This document shows positions 9,227 to 19,626 of a stretch of 64,000 nt of DNA, piece by piece. The DNA is from Kineobactrum salinum (lineage in GTDB: Bacteria > Pseudomonadota > Gammaproteobacteria > Pseudomonadales > Halieaceae): contig NZ_CP048711.1 of NCBI RefSeq assembly GCF_010669285.1, forward strand, positions 620,001-684,000. The letters run 5' to 3'. The translations under genes were made by a program, and so were the position numbers. Position 1 is the first letter of the stretch; each line of letters opens with the position of its first letter. The notes beneath the pieces are model-generated. The model was not told the DNA's origin. It ran no database searches and saw only the letters and a list, made by a program, of their open reading frames with translations.

Positions 9227-11026
9227 CTACCCATCTACCTTGAGTACAGCGAGAAATGCCGATTGCGGAATTTCAACACTACCCACCATTTTCATCCGCT
9301 TCTTGCCCGCTTTCTGTTTTTCCAGCAACTTGCGTTTGCGGCTGGCATCACCACCGTAGCATTTGGCGGTCACATTCTTGCGCAGGGCCTTCACGGTCTG
9401 GCGCGCCACCACCTTGCCGCCGACCGCGGCCTGGATGGCGACATCAAACATCTGTCGGGGAATCAGCTCTTTCATCTTTTCAGTCAGCGCCCGGCCGCGG
9501 TACTGCACCTGCTCCTGGTGCACAATAAGCGCCAACGCGTCGACGCGGTCGCCATTTATCAGCACATCCAGCCGGGACAAACTGGCGCGCTCAAAACGGT
9601 CAAAGGCATAATCCAGTGACGCATAGCCGCGACTGACGGACTTGAGACGGTCAAAAAAGTCCAGCACCACCTCCGCCAGCGGAATATCATAGATTACCGA
9701 GACCTGCGAACCGAGAAACAACATGTCCTTCTGTACCCCGCGCTTGTCGGTACACAGGGTAATGACGTTGCCGAGGTAGGCCTGGGGCACCAGGATATTG
9801 CAGCGTGCGATCGGCTCGCGCATCTCGTCAATTTCACTGACGTCGGGCAGGGACGAGGGATTGTCGACCTGCACGACCTCACCGTTCTTTTTCAGTACCT
9901 CGTAGATCACAGTGGGTGCAGTGGTGATCAGGTCGAGATCGTATTCGCGTTCCAGGCGTTCCTGGATGATCTCCATGTGCAGCATGCCCAGAAAGCCGCA
10001 GCGGAAACCAAAGCCCAGCGCGTCGGAACTCTCCGGTTCGTAGAACAGCGAGGCGTCGTTCAGCGTCAGCTTGGCCAGCGCATCGCGAAAATCTTCATAG
10101 TCATCTGAGGAAATGGTGAAAATGCCGGCATAGACCTGGGGCTTGACCTTCTTGAAGCCGGGCAGCGACGGCACGTCCGGGGACTGGGCATTGACCAGCG
10201 TGTCACCCACCGGCGCGCCGTGGATATCCTTGATGCCGGCCACCACAAATCCCACTTCGCCGGCCCGCAACTCGCCGGTTTCCAGCCGCTTGGGCGTGAA
10301 GATACCGACACTGTCGATCTGGTGGCTCTTGCCGGTGGACTTGACCAGCATTTTCTCGCGTTTGCGCAGCACCCCCTGCTTGACCCGCACCAGCGATACC
10401 ACACCCAGGTAGTTGTCGAACCAGGAATCGATGATCAGCGCCTGCAGCGGGGCCTCGCGGTCACCTTCGGGAGGGGGAATCCTGGCGACCAGGTACTCCA
10501 GCACATCCTCCACCCCCAGGCCCGACTTGGCGCTGACCAGGCAGGCTTCCGAGGCATCGATACCGATGATCTCCTCGATTTCTCTGCGCACCTTGTCCGG
10601 GTCTGCCTGCGGCAGGTCCATCTTGTTGAGGATGGGCAGGACTTCCAGCCCCTGCTCTATCGCCGTGTAGCAATTGGCGACCGACTGGGCCTCGACACCC
10701 TGACCTGCGTCCACTACCAGCAGGGCCCCTTCACAGGCCGACAGCGAGCGGGACACCTCATAGGAGAAATCGACGTGGCCCGGTGTATCGATGAAGTTCA
10801 GCTGATAGACCTGGCCATCGCGGGCGGTATAGTCCAGCGTGACACTCTGGGCCTTGATGGTGATGCCGCGCTCGCGCTCGATATCCATCGAATCGAGCAC
10901 CTGTTCGTTCATCTCCCGTGCCGAGAGGCCGCCACAGTGCTGGATAAACCGGTCGGCGAGCGTCGATTTGCCATGATCAATATGCGCAATAATCGAAAAG
11001 TTGCGAATGTGGCGGAGGTCACTCAC
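9227..11026 (-). CDS. lepA: Elongation factor 4 (LepA)
   Basis: Ribosome-associated translational GTPase thought to help 30S biogenesis or reposition ribosomes under stress. The 599-residue protein has GTPase motifs AHIDHGKST (about 14-22), DTPGHVDF (about 80) and NKMDLP (about 134). Domains II-V follow, and the LepA-specific C-terminal domain ends in [22 protein letters not shown]. The start is a GTG at 11026 giving the canonical [15 protein letters not shown]. It is the first gene of the lepA-lepB-DUF4845-rnc-era-recO-acpS run. Confidence 0.97.
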   Translation of the reverse strand: MSDLRHIRNFSIIAHIDHGKSTLADRFIQHCGGLSAREMNEQVLDSMDIERERGITIKAQSVTLDYTARDGQVYQLNFIDTPGHVDFSYEVSRSLSACEGALLVVDAGQGVEAQSVANCYTAIEQGLEVLPILNKMDLPQADPDKVRREIEEIIGIDASEACLVSAKSGLGVEDVLEYLVARIPPPEGDREAPLQALIIDSWFDNYLGVVSLVRVKQGVLRKREKMLVKSTGKSHQIDSVGIFTPKRLETGELRAGEVGFVVAGIKDIHGAPVGDTLVNAQSPDVPSLPGFKKVKPQVYAGIFTISSDDYEDFRDALAKLTLNDASLFYEPESSDALGFGFRCGFLGMLHMEIIQERLEREYDLDLITTAPTVIYEVLKKNGEVVQVDNPSSLPDVSEIDEMREPIARCNILVPQAYLGNVITLCTDKRGVQKDMLFLGSQVSVIYDIPLAEVVLDFFDRLKSVSRGYASLDYAFDRFERASLSRLDVLINGDRVDALALIVHQEQVQYRGRALTEKMKELIPRQMFDVAIQAAVGGKVVARQTVKALRKNVTAKCYGGDASRKRKLLEKQKAGKKRMKMVGSVEIPQSAFLAVLKVDG

Positions 11027-11186
11027 TCAAAATAGCTCGGTTGGGATAACAGGACGCTGGCCCCCATGGGACCAAAAGACGCGCGATTGTACCCCAATGA
11101 CACTCTCACCGCCATGCCGGCCGGCTCAGTCCGGCACAGCCACCGCCGGGCCGGACGCGCGGCCTGCGCAGCCGTGCCGCTACCGG
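11027..11186. other. mucD-lepA gap with a possible weak hairpin
   Basis: This 160 bp gap holds no gene. A short inverted repeat TGCCGG (11115-11120) / CCGGCA (11131-11136) with a 10-base loop could end mucD transcription, but it has no T tract. The lepA promoter should lie here; no convincing -35/-10 pair was identified. Confidence 0.3.
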
Positions 11187-12590
11187 CTAATCGCGCAGCT
11201 TGAGCCCGATGAACAGGGGTGCTCCCCGGCGTATCAGACGCAGCGGGACGGAGTCGCCAGCGGATAATTTGCCCACCGCACGCTCAAAGGCCGCCACGTC
11301 CTTGATCGGGGTGGAGCCGATCAGAGTGATCACATCGCCCGCCACGACACCGGCTTCGGCCGCCACCGAATCGGGGTTGACCTGGCGCACCACGACGCCA
11401 CCGCTGATGCCGAAACGCTCCAGCGCTTCGGGGCTGGCGTTCTCCACCACCAGCCCCAGCCGGTTGCCAGTATCGCGGCCGCCGGTATCGCTGCTGAGAG
11501 CGAAACTGTCGTCAGCGTCCAGACCGCCGACCTTGACCTTCACGTTCTTGTGCTTGCGGTCGCGTACCACCTCAACCGACACTGTGGTGCCGGGTTCGAT
11601 AAGCCCGACAACGTGGGGCAGGTCCGCGGAGCTGGGAATGTCCTTGCCGTCGAAGCGCAGGATCACATCACCGGGCTTGAGTCCCGCCTTCTCGGCCGGG
11701 CCATCAGCGGCGAGCTGCGATACCAGTGCGCCCTGCGGGCGCTTCAGCCCAAAGGATTCCGCCAGGGTTTTGTCCACGTCCTGTATGGTCACGCCCAACC
11801 AGCCCCGGGTCACCCGGCCCTTGTCTTTCAGCTGGGCGACCACATTGCGGACCACGGCAGATGGAATTGCAAAGGACAGGCCGATGGAGCCGCCCGAGCG
11901 GGTGAATATCTGCGAATTCACGCCCACGACATTACCGTCCAGGTTGAACAGGGGGCCACCGGAGTTGCCGGGGTTGATGGCGACATCGGTCTGGATAAAC
12001 GGTACATAGTTCTCGCCCTGCTCGGTCGGCAGGCTGCGTCCCATCGCACTGACAATGCCGGCGGTCGCCGAGTAGTCCAGGCCAAACGGGGAACCAATTG
12101 CCAGTACCCAGGACCCCACCTCGAGCCGATCCTCGGTATCCAGCGTCAAGGCAGGCAGATCGCTGGCCCCAATACGCAGCAACGCCAGATCGGACCGCGG
12201 ATCGGTGCCCACTACTTCAGCGTCGTATTCCCGGCGGTCACTCATCCGCACCAGCACGTTGTCGGCGCCGTCAACGACATGATTGTTGGTGACGATATAG
12301 CCGTCACTGGAAATGATGAAACCTGAGCCCATGGACATCCGCTGCCGCTGCTGGGGTGGCTCTCCCCGATACTCGAAGAAGCGCCGCAGGTACTCGGGAA
12401 TTTCCTCTGCACCCGGCGGCAGCTGACCACCGCGCCCAGCCTGGTGCTGGACAATAATCTTCACCACCGCGGGTGAGTTGTCCCGCACGATCTCGCTGAA
12501 TTCCGGCAACACCTGCTGTGCAGCCAGCGCAGGCACCGCCGCGATCAACCAGAAGAAAAACAGAATTGGCAAACGTCTCATTACTGTCAT
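11187..12590 (-). CDS. mucD: Periplasmic serine endoprotease MucD (DegP/HtrA family)
   Basis: Periplasmic chaperone-protease that removes misfolded envelope proteins and restrains sigma-E signalling. From the ATG at 12590 the protein is 467 residues. A signal peptide comes first (MRRLPILFFFWLIAAVPALAA). The trypsin-like domain has His in VTNNHVVDGA, Asp in RSDLALLRI and Ser in NPGNSGGPLF. Two PDZ domains follow (about 260-350 and 370-465). A second ATG three codons downstream (12581) would equally leave a signal peptide. It is the last gene of rpoE-rseA-rseB-rseC-mucD, the same order as algU-mucABCD in Pseudomonas. Confidence 0.95.
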   Translation of the reverse strand: MTVMRRLPILFFFWLIAAVPALAAQQVLPEFSEIVRDNSPAVVKIIVQHQAGRGGQLPPGAEEIPEYLRRFFEYRGEPPQQRQRMSMGSGFIISSDGYIVTNNHVVDGADNVLVRMSDRREYDAEVVGTDPRSDLALLRIGASDLPALTLDTEDRLEVGSWVLAIGSPFGLDYSATAGIVSAMGRSLPTEQGENYVPFIQTDVAINPGNSGGPLFNLDGNVVGVNSQIFTRSGGSIGLSFAIPSAVVRNVVAQLKDKGRVTRGWLGVTIQDVDKTLAESFGLKRPQGALVSQLAADGPAEKAGLKPGDVILRFDGKDIPSSADLPHVVGLIEPGTTVSVEVVRDRKHKNVKVKVGGLDADDSFALSSDTGGRDTGNRLGLVVENASPEALERFGISGGVVVRQVNPDSVAAEAGVVAGDVITLIGSTPIKDVAAFERAVGKLSAGDSVPLRLIRRGAPLFIGLKLRD

Positions 12591-12637
12591 GCGTTGAGTC
12601 CACATATTGCTGTTGAAAAAAAGAAAGCGCCGCCCCA

Positions 12638-13117
12638 TCAGGGTGGCGTTGCACGCTCCATGGCGTCGCTGGACATGAGGCCGACAAGCACTGGCTGCAG
12701 GCCTGGATCCCGCCGATGGTAGCAGGCGTGCAGACGCACCGCCAACAACCCTGCCAGCAAGCCCGTCACGGCACCCGCCATCGCCGCCGCGTCAGCGGCC
12801 GACGGCCACACGCTGGCACCCAGCGCGGCCGCCGCCAGCATTGCGAGCAGGGGGGTCATGTACACCACCAGCGAACCGCGCAGGATAACCTCCTCCGGTA
12901 TGCCAATGCGCACCTGATCGTTGACGCGGCAACTGGCAGGGCTGTATTCGCCCGGCAGCACCCGCACCAGGCCGCGCTGGCCATCGCGAATACGATTCAA
13001 CAGCCCGTGTCCACAACCCTTGCGCGCCGCGCAACTGCCGCAGGTACTGCTGCGGATGGTCTCCACCCAGAGTGCATCCCGCTCGATCGCGACCACCCGT
13101 CCGGTCTCGCTAATCAT
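12638..13117 (-). CDS. rseC: SoxR-reducing/sigma-E system protein RseC (MucC-like)
   Basis: Inner-membrane protein of the RseC/MucC family, a minor modulator of sigma-E and part of the system that reduces SoxR. The 159-residue product has the cysteine cluster CGSCAARKGCGHG (about 25-37), which may bind a metal or Fe-S centre. Two membrane helices follow (VVYMTPLLAMLAAAALGASV and AAMAGAVTGLLAGLLAV). The ATG at 13117 overlaps the end of rseB by 8 bp. The molecular activity of the family is not settled. Confidence 0.88.
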   Translation of the reverse strand: MISETGRVVAIERDALWVETIRSSTCGSCAARKGCGHGLLNRIRDGQRGLVRVLPGEYSPASCRVNDQVRIGIPEEVILRGSLVVYMTPLLAMLAAAALGASVWPSAADAAAMAGAVTGLLAGLLAVRLHACYHRRDPGLQPVLVGLMSSDAMERATPP

Positions 13118-14089
13118 CCGTCTGTGCCACCCGCACCGAGTCAGCCACCATGCGCGCGGTATTGATCGGCACTTCACCGATCACCGTCACCAGCACTGGT
13201 TGTTTCGCCAGCTGCATGCCGCGGGTATAGGACAGGGTGCTGCCGACCCGCGCCACTCCTTCGCCGGACTGGATCGCCCGCCCCAGGGGTTCCAGAAAGA
13301 CCGAAAATACCGCGAGACCATCCGTATAGGTGCGACGGGCATTTTCCAGTCCGGCACCGTCTGTCAGGGTAAAGCCACGGGGGACCCAGCCGACGGACCA
13401 GGGCATGCCCACCGGGCGGGCACGTACAAGGGGAGACACCGGGTGCGGGTGCAGAGCCGGGTGCACGACATCGATATCCAGACCCGCCGAAACCGGCTCG
13501 CCATAGGTGAGGTCGGCAAACTGGAACCGTTCCAGCACGGTATCACCACCGCCCAGCGTGCTGGTTCGCAGCAACAGCCCGGTTTCCCGGTCGAGTTCGA
13601 TGATATAGCCGTAACGGTACATGTCCCGGGGCTGGGCCAGCAGCTTTACCGCCTGCCGCCCGGCAATGCGCTCCCCTCCTCCAGCTGAAAGCGATAATAG
13701 CCGGCCAGCCCGCAATCACCCGCCTTCAATTGTTGTCCCAGCAGCAGATTCTGGCCCGGATGCACGCAGTCGAGCGGGTGCCCGACCCGGGTCACTTGCA
13801 CGCCCTGCCCGGTGAGGCGGGTCATGCGTTCGGAACTGTGGCCGGCATCGACCAGATGGGCCACCTGCACCACCTGCATGTCTTCACCGCGCTGGAGCGT
13901 AACCACGCCGTGGTAGGACACCTGCTGGTGACTGCGGGACATTTTTTCCAGCCATGACAAGGCTTCGGCATCGGTATCGGAACAGGTAGCGGAGCGGGAG
14001 ATGGACGCTGGCAGAAGTGTCGAGATCAACAAGGTGACAAGCGCAGCAGTACGGCCAACTCTCGCCACGGTAATCACAGACCCTGTCAT
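13110..14089 (-). CDS. rseB: Sigma-E factor regulatory protein RseB (MucB), frameshifted in the sequence
   Basis: Periplasmic protein that shields RseA from DegS cleavage and senses lipoprotein/LPS stress. The first part (ATG at 14089) has a signal peptide and the typical WLEKMSRSHQQVSYHGVVTLQRGEDMQ start of the LolA-like domain. It leaves frame after YRFQLEEG. One extra base in the C run 13673-13676 gives ERIAGRQAVKLLAQPRDMYRYGYIIELDRETGLLL and then the C-terminal domain, for 326 residues in all, close to family length. The start overlaps the rseA stop by four bases once the rseA frameshift is corrected. A consensus error is the likely cause. Confidence 0.88.
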
Positions 14090-14690
14090 TCTTCGATATG
14101 CGGAACGCGGGCGAAGGGAATAAGCCCCTGGGGGGAGTTGAGCGCCGCATGTTCCGCGTGCTCCTGCATGTATTCATGCATGCGTTGTCGCGCCAGTTCA
14201 CGGTAGGCGGTGCGCGAGGCGGGCTGCAGCTGGGGCACAGCCTGGGTGCCATAGCTGGCACGCATGGGACTGCCCCCAGGCTGTTGATCAGCCCTACGGG
14301 TGACACGCCGCTGGCCATTGCCGGACCGCCGGGCTCACTGTCGCCGTCACCGGCCGGATACAACTGTTGGCCGCCAAACACGACCGCCGCAGTGACCGAA
14401 GCCGCCACCGCAAAGCTGGCTGCAGGCCGCAGCAACCGCTGCCAGCGGCTGCCGGCAGCTGTCGCCGCAGCGAGTTCAGCGGCAATCGCGGCGCTAACCC
14501 GCGTGGAAATATCCAGCTGCAGCGACCCGAGCTGATCGCCCGCGACAGCCGCGCGCGCAGCATTGTAGCGGATCCAGGTACGGCGTAATTCGTCGTCCTC
14601 CTGCAGCTGGCCCAGTAGACGTTCAAGTTCCAGTTCGTTGGCTTCATCGTCCATCAAGGCAGACAAGGATTCGCGCTGTCTTTCAGTCAT
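14086..14690 (-). CDS. rseA: Anti-sigma-E factor RseA (MucA), frameshifted in the sequence
   Basis: Inner-membrane anti-sigma factor that sequesters RpoE. The N-terminal cytoplasmic domain is clear: MTERQRESLSALMDDEANELELERLL, then DDELRRTWIRYNAARAAV. It is followed by one membrane helix (ASFAVAASVTAAVVFGG, about 90-106). After INSLG the frame goes wrong. One more base in the C run 14273-14277 gives GSPMRASYGTQAVPQLQPAS and a periplasmic tail ending PFARVPHIEE, with the stop at 14086-14088. That is 201 residues in total, and the corrected stop overlaps the rseB ATG, as expected for this operon. Without correction the frame would run as nonsense over rseB. Confidence 0.88.
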
Positions 14691-14762
14691 TACTCATATC
14701 CTCCGTGCTGGCGCACGAATGGTTGCTGGCCCGGCCTGTGGCCGTAAATACCCATGTAGGTG

Positions 14763-15347
14763 TTACATCTCACCATCCATCTGCTCCCTCACCTGCTTGT
14801 CTATCGACTCCCGGGCACGGAAGATGCGGGAGCGCACCGTGCCCACAGGACAATCCATGATCTCGGCGATATCCTCATAACTCAGACCATCAAATTCACG
14901 TAAAGTTACCGCGGTACGCAAATCGTCGGGCAATTCCCGGATGGCGCGTTCAACCACCACCTTGAGCTCGGCGCCGAACAAGGCTGTCTCCGGAGTTTCG
15001 ATTTCACGCAGGGCGCCGCCGCCCTCAAAATACTCGGCATCACCGATCTCGACATCCGAGCCCGGCGGACGCCGGGAGCGGGAGACCAGGTAGTTCTTGG
15101 CCGTGTTGATGGCAATTCGGTACAACCAGGTATAGAAGGCACTTTCACCACGAAACTTGGGCAGCGCCCGATAGGCCTTGATGAACGCTTCCTGGGCAAC
15201 ATCCTGTACCTCGTCCGGGTCGTTGACATAGCGACTGATCAAACCAAATATCTTGTGCTGGTACTTCAGCACCAACACGTCAAATGCCCGCGAATCGCCT
15301 TTTTGCACCCTGGCAACAAGTTGCTTGTCGGTAGGCGCAGCGGTCAT
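14763..15347 (-). CDS. rpoE: RNA polymerase sigma-E factor (RpoE/AlgU)
   Basis: ECF sigma factor for envelope stress. The 194-residue protein contains sigma region 2 (about 25-95; VQDVAQEAFIKAYRAL, FYTWLYRIAINTAKNYL) and region 4 (about 130-185; LPDDLRTAVTLREFDGLSYEDIAEIMDCPVGTVRSRIFRARE). The ATG at 15347 follows a strong AAGGAG ribosome-binding site. It heads the rse-mucD operon. A sigma-E-like promoter about 110 bp upstream suggests autoregulation. Confidence 0.97.
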   Translation of the reverse strand: MTAAPTDKQLVARVQKGDSRAFDVLVLKYQHKIFGLISRYVNDPDEVQDVAQEAFIKAYRALPKFRGESAFYTWLYRIAINTAKNYLVSRSRRPPGSDVEIGDAEYFEGGGALREIETPETALFGAELKVVVERAIRELPDDLRTAVTLREFDGLSYEDIAEIMDCPVGTVRSRIFRARESIDKQVREQMDGEM

Positions 15348-15458
15348 GTACTCACTCCTTCCCTGGCCCACGACCTTGCGATCCCTGCTTCGAAACCGGC
15401 AGCCACCACAGCGCACCGGAGAACAGCCCGGTGGCAATAACGGGCACGACGCCGTTTG

Positions 15459-15486
15459 TAGGAGGCGTTAGAGCCACAAAAGTTCC
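15459..15486 (-). promoter_or_regulatory. Sigma-E-type promoter for rpoE
   Basis: On the minus strand, GGAACTT (15480-15486) matches the sigma-E -35 consensus exactly. It is followed after 16 bases by TCCTA (15459-15463), which resembles the TCTGA/TCAAA -10 class. The position 112 bp upstream of rpoE fits the known autoregulated rpoE promoters of other gammaproteobacteria. Confidence 0.65.
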
Positions 15487-15629
15487 ACAATCCCGGATTT
15501 CCTTATTCAGCGCCACCTCGTATACTCGCGAGCCAGGCGGAGGGAGTACTGTACCAGAATGAGGACCAGTACCTAAGTTATTGAGCCGCATAATATATTT
15601 CAGCCACAGAGGCGGCAAGCGTCAACCTC

Positions 15630-17249
15630 ATGTCAAGTCGACAATTCAAGCACGACGTGCTCATCATCGGCAGTGGCGCCGCAGGCCTTTCGCTGGCGCT
15701 GCGGCTGCCCGCACAGCTGCGCGTCGCACTGTTGTCAAAGGGCGACCTCAATGAAGGCTCGACCTACTGGGCCCAGGGCGGCGTGGCGGCGGTACTGGAC
15801 TCCAGCGACACGGTCGATTCCCACGTCGCCGACACGCTGGCCGCAGGGGCCGGCCTGTGTCGCCGGGAAGCAGTGGAATTCACCGTCTCCAGCAGCCGCA
15901 GCTGTGTCGAGTGGCTGGTTGCCCAGGGCGTGAACTTCGATCTGTTGCCGGACCAGACACAGGACTTCCACCTCACCATGGAGGGAGGGCACAGCCACCG
16001 CCGGATCATCCACTCGGCTGATCGCACCGGTCAGGCGATTTCAGAGGTACTGACCCGGCGGGTGCTGGAAGCGGACAACATCGAGATTTTTCCGCAGCGG
16101 GTAGCCGTGGACGCCGTCATACATGAGGGCCGCTGCGAAGGGGCCTATGTGCTGGATCGGCGCAGCGATGCGGTGGACCTGTTCCAGGCCCGCGCCGTGG
16201 TTTTGGCGACCGGCGGTGCCAGCAAGGTCTATCTCTATACCAGCAACCCCGACGGCGCCACTGGCGATGGCATCGCCATTGCCTGGCGGGCCGGCTGCCG
16301 GGTAGCCAATCTGGAGTTCAACCAGTTTCACCCCACCTGCCTTTATCACCCCAAGGCCAAATCCTTCCTGATCACCGAGGCCATTCGCGGCGAGGGTGGT
16401 GTATTGCGCCTGCCCGACGGCAGCCGCTTCATGCAGCGATTCGACCCGCGCGCGGAACTGGCGCCCCGGGATATCGTGGCCAGAGCCATCGATCACGAAA
16501 TGAAACGCCTGGGTATCGACTGTGTATTTCTGGATATTTCCCACAAATCGCGGGAATTTCTACAGGAGCACTTCCCCACCGTCAGCGCCCGCTGCCTGGA
16601 GCTGGGCATCGACATTGCAGCCGAACCCATCCCGGTAGTGCCGGCCGCCCACTATACCTGTGGCGGGATCATCGTCGATACCACCGGCCGCACTGATCTC
16701 GCCGGTCTCTACGCGATCGGCGAGAGCTCCTCTACCGGCCTGCATGGCGCCAACCGCATGGCCAGCAATTCCCTGCTGGAGTGCATCGTGTATGCGCAGT
16801 CGGCGGCAGCGGACATCGTTCGGAGTATTGCCGACGCCCCGCAACCCAGTCCCGCCCCGGGCTGGGATGAAAGCCTGGTAACCGATTCCGATGAAGATGT
16901 GGTGATCTCGCACAACTGGGACGAGCTGCGCCGCTTCATGTGGGACTATGTCGGCATCGTGCGGACCAACAAGCGTCTCGCCCGTGCCGAACACAGGGTG
17001 CTGCTGCTGCAGGCGGAGATCGCCGAGTACTACAGCAATTACAAGGTCAGCAACGACCTGCTGGAACTGCGCAACCTGGCGATGGTAGCCCAGTTGATCA
17101 TTCGCTGCGCCCAGGCCCGCAAGGAGAGCCGCGGTCTGCACTATACCCTGGATTACCCCGCTACACTGGCCGTGGCCGAGGACACCATACTGGTGCCGGA
17201 CAATTCAGCCCTGCAGGGTCAGCCGCCGCCGCAGCTCGCGCCAGGCTGA
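15630..17249 (+). CDS. nadB: L-aspartate oxidase
   Basis: FAD enzyme oxidising L-aspartate to iminoaspartate, the first step of de novo NAD synthesis. The 539-residue protein has the dinucleotide-binding motif [15 protein letters not shown] (about 10-24), the substrate-site [11 protein letters not shown] (about 46-56), [24 protein letters not shown] and the FAD-contact [20 protein letters not shown] (about 365-384). The C-terminal helical domain completes it. It is divergent from rpoE, as in E. coli and Pseudomonas. Its last 45 bp overlap the convergent ygfX. Confidence 0.97.
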   Translation: MSSRQFKHDVLIIGSGAAGLSLALRLPAQLRVALLSKGDLNEGSTYWAQGGVAAVLDSSDTVDSHVADTLAAGAGLCRREAVEFTVSSSRSCVEWLVAQGVNFDLLPDQTQDFHLTMEGGHSHRRIIHSADRTGQAISEVLTRRVLEADNIEIFPQRVAVDAVIHEGRCEGAYVLDRRSDAVDLFQARAVVLATGGASKVYLYTSNPDGATGDGIAIAWRAGCRVANLEFNQFHPTCLYHPKAKSFLITEAIRGEGGVLRLPDGSRFMQRFDPRAELAPRDIVARAIDHEMKRLGIDCVFLDISHKSREFLQEHFPTVSARCLELGIDIAAEPIPVVPAAHYTCGGIIVDTTGRTDLAGLYAIGESSSTGLHGANRMASNSLLECIVYAQSAAADIVRSIADAPQPSPAPGWDESLVTDSDEDVVISHNWDELRRFMWDYVGIVRTNKRLARAEHRVLLLQAEIAEYYSNYKVSNDLLELRNLAMVAQLIIRCAQARKESRGLHYTLDYPATLAVAEDTILVPDNSALQGQPPPQLAPG

Positions 17250-17657
17250 AGGCTCGCAGCTGTCGGCCCACAGCCACAGCCGCCGCCGCGCGCCCGTCTC
17301 CTGGTCGCGCAGGGCAATGCACAGCAGCCAGGGGAGACAGATACTGCCCTGATCCGGCAACACGGGCCGCGGCGCGCTCGCGCAAGCATCGCGCAGCCAC
17401 CAGTACCGGGCGCCGCAGAGCAGGCGCAGACCAGCGGAACCGCCGCCTCGCCAGATACAGCCCAGACACCACAGCGCCGGCAGCAGCAGGCCGGCTGCCA
17501 GCAGCCCATGCCCGCGCAACTGCAACTGGTACAGCGCCATCAGCACCAACGCACCGTAACCCAGCCCCAGCAGTCGTCCCCAGGGACGGTCACTGCAGCT
17601 CAGGGCGAGCGTGGGTGAATTCGAGTATTTTCCGGACAATCTCGGCCAGCTCCTCAT
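17205..17657 (-). CDS. YgfX/CptA-like small membrane protein
   Basis: Family of unsettled role, paired with SdhE across gammaproteobacteria and proposed as either a toxin or a partner in SdhE-dependent respiration. The product has two hydrophobic segments ([16 protein letters not shown] and [19 protein letters not shown]). A soluble tail with WWLRDA and [15 protein letters not shown] follows, as in YgfX proteins. The start is uncertain. The ATG at 17657 overlaps sdhE by 68 bp and gives 150 residues; initiation at a non-ATG codon near 17604, close to the sdhE stop, would give about 133, nearer the usual size. Confidence 0.75.
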   Translation of the reverse strand: MRSWPRLSGKYSNSPTLALSCSDRPWGRLLGLGYGALVLMALYQLQLRGHGLLAAGLLLPALWCLGCIWRGGGSAGLRLLCGARYWWLRDACASAPRPVLPDQGSICLPWLLCIALRDQETGARRRLWLWADSCEPSAWRELRRRLTLQG

Positions 17658-17856
17658 CTGCAGGGGTGTTGCGATGCAGAAACCAGGCAAACAGGTCCTG
17701 ATCCTCACAGGCCATCAGCCGCTTGTAACGCTCCCGGTCGACCGGCGCCAGCGACGGGTAGCAATGGGCCACGAAAGGCTCCAGCACCAGATCCAGCTCC
17801 AGCATGCCGCGCCGGCTGGCCCAGCGCATGCGGTTGATTTCCTCGTCCTGTATCAT
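17590..17856 (-). CDS. sdhE: FAD assembly factor SdhE (YgfY/CptB family)
   Basis: Small cytoplasmic protein that promotes covalent attachment of FAD to succinate dehydrogenase and fumarate reductase. The 88-residue product contains the family signature RMRWASRRGMLELDLVLEPF (the RGxxE motif is RRGMLE) and the acidic CEDQDLFAWFL. The ATG at 17856 gives the usual MIQDEEINRMRW start. It sits directly upstream of, and overlaps, the ygfX-like gene and is divergent from ygfZ, an arrangement seen widely. Confidence 0.93.
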   Translation of the reverse strand: MIQDEEINRMRWASRRGMLELDLVLEPFVAHCYPSLAPVDRERYKRLMACEDQDLFAWFLHRNTPADEELAEIVRKILEFTHARPELQ

Positions 17857-17982
17857 GCAGTCTCCCGGACAGCGCTGGAACATCAAAAAGCGCTATTATA
17901 CCGACGCACCGCATCCGCGGGAAATTCACGCCCGCGATGACACCGGTTGCCGACGTTTGTCACCGCAAGGAGGAACCAGTCC

Positions 17983-18918
17983 GTGCCAGCCAGCTACATC
18001 GCCCCAGCCGCCGAGGCCCTGCTCCACGTCACCGGATCCGACGCCCTGGACTTTCTGCAGAACCAGACCAGCTGCGACCTGCGCGAGCTGGAAACCGGCC
18101 GCGCCTGTTACGGCGTCTACTGTACGCCCCAGGGGCGAGTGGTCTGCGACTTCCTGGCGCTGCAGGCAGCGCCGGACCACCTGATTCTGCGTCTGCGGCA
18201 CGATATTCTGGAACAGACAGTCAGCACACTGGCCCGCTTCGCGATGTTCTCCAAGGTAAACCTGCAACCACAGCTGGATCATTGGCAGCTGCTGGTGTGC
18301 TGGGGCGAGCGTGCGGGCCCGGCGCTGGCGGCGCTGTATCCGCAACTGCCGGCGGGCGCGCTGGACTGCGTCAGCCAGGACGGTGCATTGCTGGTGCAGC
18401 TCGACGCCAGCGGCAGCCGCTTTGAATGCCTGATCGACAATCGGGCGCAGCCGCAACTGGCGCAGCAGCTGGCTGGGCAGCTGGCAGCGGGGGACGAAAC
18501 CGAGTGGCACGCGCTGACCCTGCAGGACGGTATCGCCCGCATCGAGGCGGCCACCGTTGCGCAATTTTTGCCCGAACAACTGAACTACGACCTGACCGGC
18601 CATATCAATTTTCGCAAGGGTTGTTATCCCGGCCAGGAAGTCATCGCCCGCATGCACTACCGCGGCAAGGCCAAACGCCGCATGCTGCTGATGCAGCTGC
18701 CCGCTGGCGCCCTGCCCGCAGCCGGCGCCCCGCTGTATCACCAGGGCGGGGAACGGGTTGTGGGCAACATCGTCAACAGTGCCGCTACCGGCACTGGCAC
18801 ACTGGCCCTGGTAACCACAACCCGGGCCGGCGTCGACGGAGATCTCCGCCTGGCTCCCGACGCCAGCGCCCCCCCACTGCAGCAACTCAGCCTGCCCTAC
18901 CCGGTGGAGCTGGAGTAG
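17983..18918 (+). CDS. ygfZ: Folate-dependent protein YgfZ, Fe-S cluster repair/assembly
   Basis: GcvT-like, tetrahydrofolate-binding protein that supports certain Fe-S enzymes such as MiaB. The 311-residue product has the family hallmark KGCYPGQEVIARMHYRGK (about 210-227) with the conserved cysteine. A GcvT-type N-terminus carries ALDFLQNQTSCDLREL. The GTG at 17983 is chosen because AAGGAGG (17967-17973) lies nine bases upstream; a TTG at 17947 in the same frame has no ribosome-binding site. It is divergent from sdhE and convergent with ung. Confidence 0.9.
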   Translation: MPASYIAPAAEALLHVTGSDALDFLQNQTSCDLRELETGRACYGVYCTPQGRVVCDFLALQAAPDHLILRLRHDILEQTVSTLARFAMFSKVNLQPQLDHWQLLVCWGERAGPALAALYPQLPAGALDCVSQDGALLVQLDASGSRFECLIDNRAQPQLAQQLAGQLAAGDETEWHALTLQDGIARIEAATVAQFLPEQLNYDLTGHINFRKGCYPGQEVIARMHYRGKAKRRMLLMQLPAGALPAAGAPLYHQGGERVVGNIVNSAATGTGTLALVTTTRAGVDGDLRLAPDASAPPLQQLSLPYPVELE

Positions 18919-18936
18919 TACTCCTTCAAGGCGTAA

Positions 18937-19626
18937 CTACTCCAGCGGTGGCAGCTGCCAGTCGATCGGCGTCTCGCCCCGGGCCCGCAGGTAATCATTG
19001 GCCGCGCTGAAGTGGCCGCAGCCGAGGAAACCGCGGTGCGCGCTCAGCGGAGACGGGTGTGTCGAGCGCAGAACACAGTGGCGGTGGGTGTCGATAATCG
19101 AACCCTTGCGCTGGGCATAGCTGCCCCAGAGCATGAAAACCACACCGTCACGCTGCCGGTTTACCACCTCGATCACGCGATCGGTAAATTGCTCCCAGCC
19201 GCGGCGCTGGTGCGAGGCCGCCAGACCGCACTCCACCGACAGTACGCTGTTCAACAACAGCACGCCCTGGTCTGCCCAGGCGGTCAGGTCACCGTGGGTT
19301 GGGGGGCCGATACCCAGGTCACGTTGTATTTCACGGTAGATATTCTGCAGTGAGGGCGGAATCCGGGTACCCGCCCGCACCGAGAAACAGAGGCCGTGGG
19401 CCTGACCCTCGCCGTGGTAGGGGTCCTGACCCAGGATCACGACCTTGACCCGCTGCAATGGCGTGTGATTGAAGGCGCTGAATATTTCATCGCCGGGAGG
19501 AAAGATGCGCTTGCCGGCGCGTTTCTCGGCCTGCAGGAACTGCTTGAGTTCGCGCATATAGGGTTGCCGGAACTCGGTTTCCAGCTGAGCCAGCCAGGAC
19601 GCTTCCAGTTTGACCGCCGTCGCCAT
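18937..19626 (-). CDS. ung: Uracil-DNA glycosylase, family 1
   Basis: Removes uracil from DNA. The 229-residue protein has the catalytic water-activating motif [18 protein letters not shown] (about 68-85), [20 protein letters not shown] and the C-terminal [18 protein letters not shown] loop, which is the minor-groove His motif. Its ATG abuts the stop of the F420 gene upstream (TGAATG), so it is likely translated from the same mRNA as npdG-cofE-cofD-cofCGH. This is an unusual partner for a DNA repair gene. Confidence 0.97.
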   Translation of the reverse strand: MATAVKLEASWLAQLETEFRQPYMRELKQFLQAEKRAGKRIFPPGDEIFSAFNHTPLQRVKVVILGQDPYHGEGQAHGLCFSVRAGTRIPPSLQNIYREIQRDLGIGPPTHGDLTAWADQGVLLLNSVLSVECGLAASHQRRGWEQFTDRVIEVVNRQRDGVVFMLWGSYAQRKGSIIDTHRHCVLRSTHPSPLSAHRGFLGCGHFSAANDYLRARGETPIDWQLPPLE

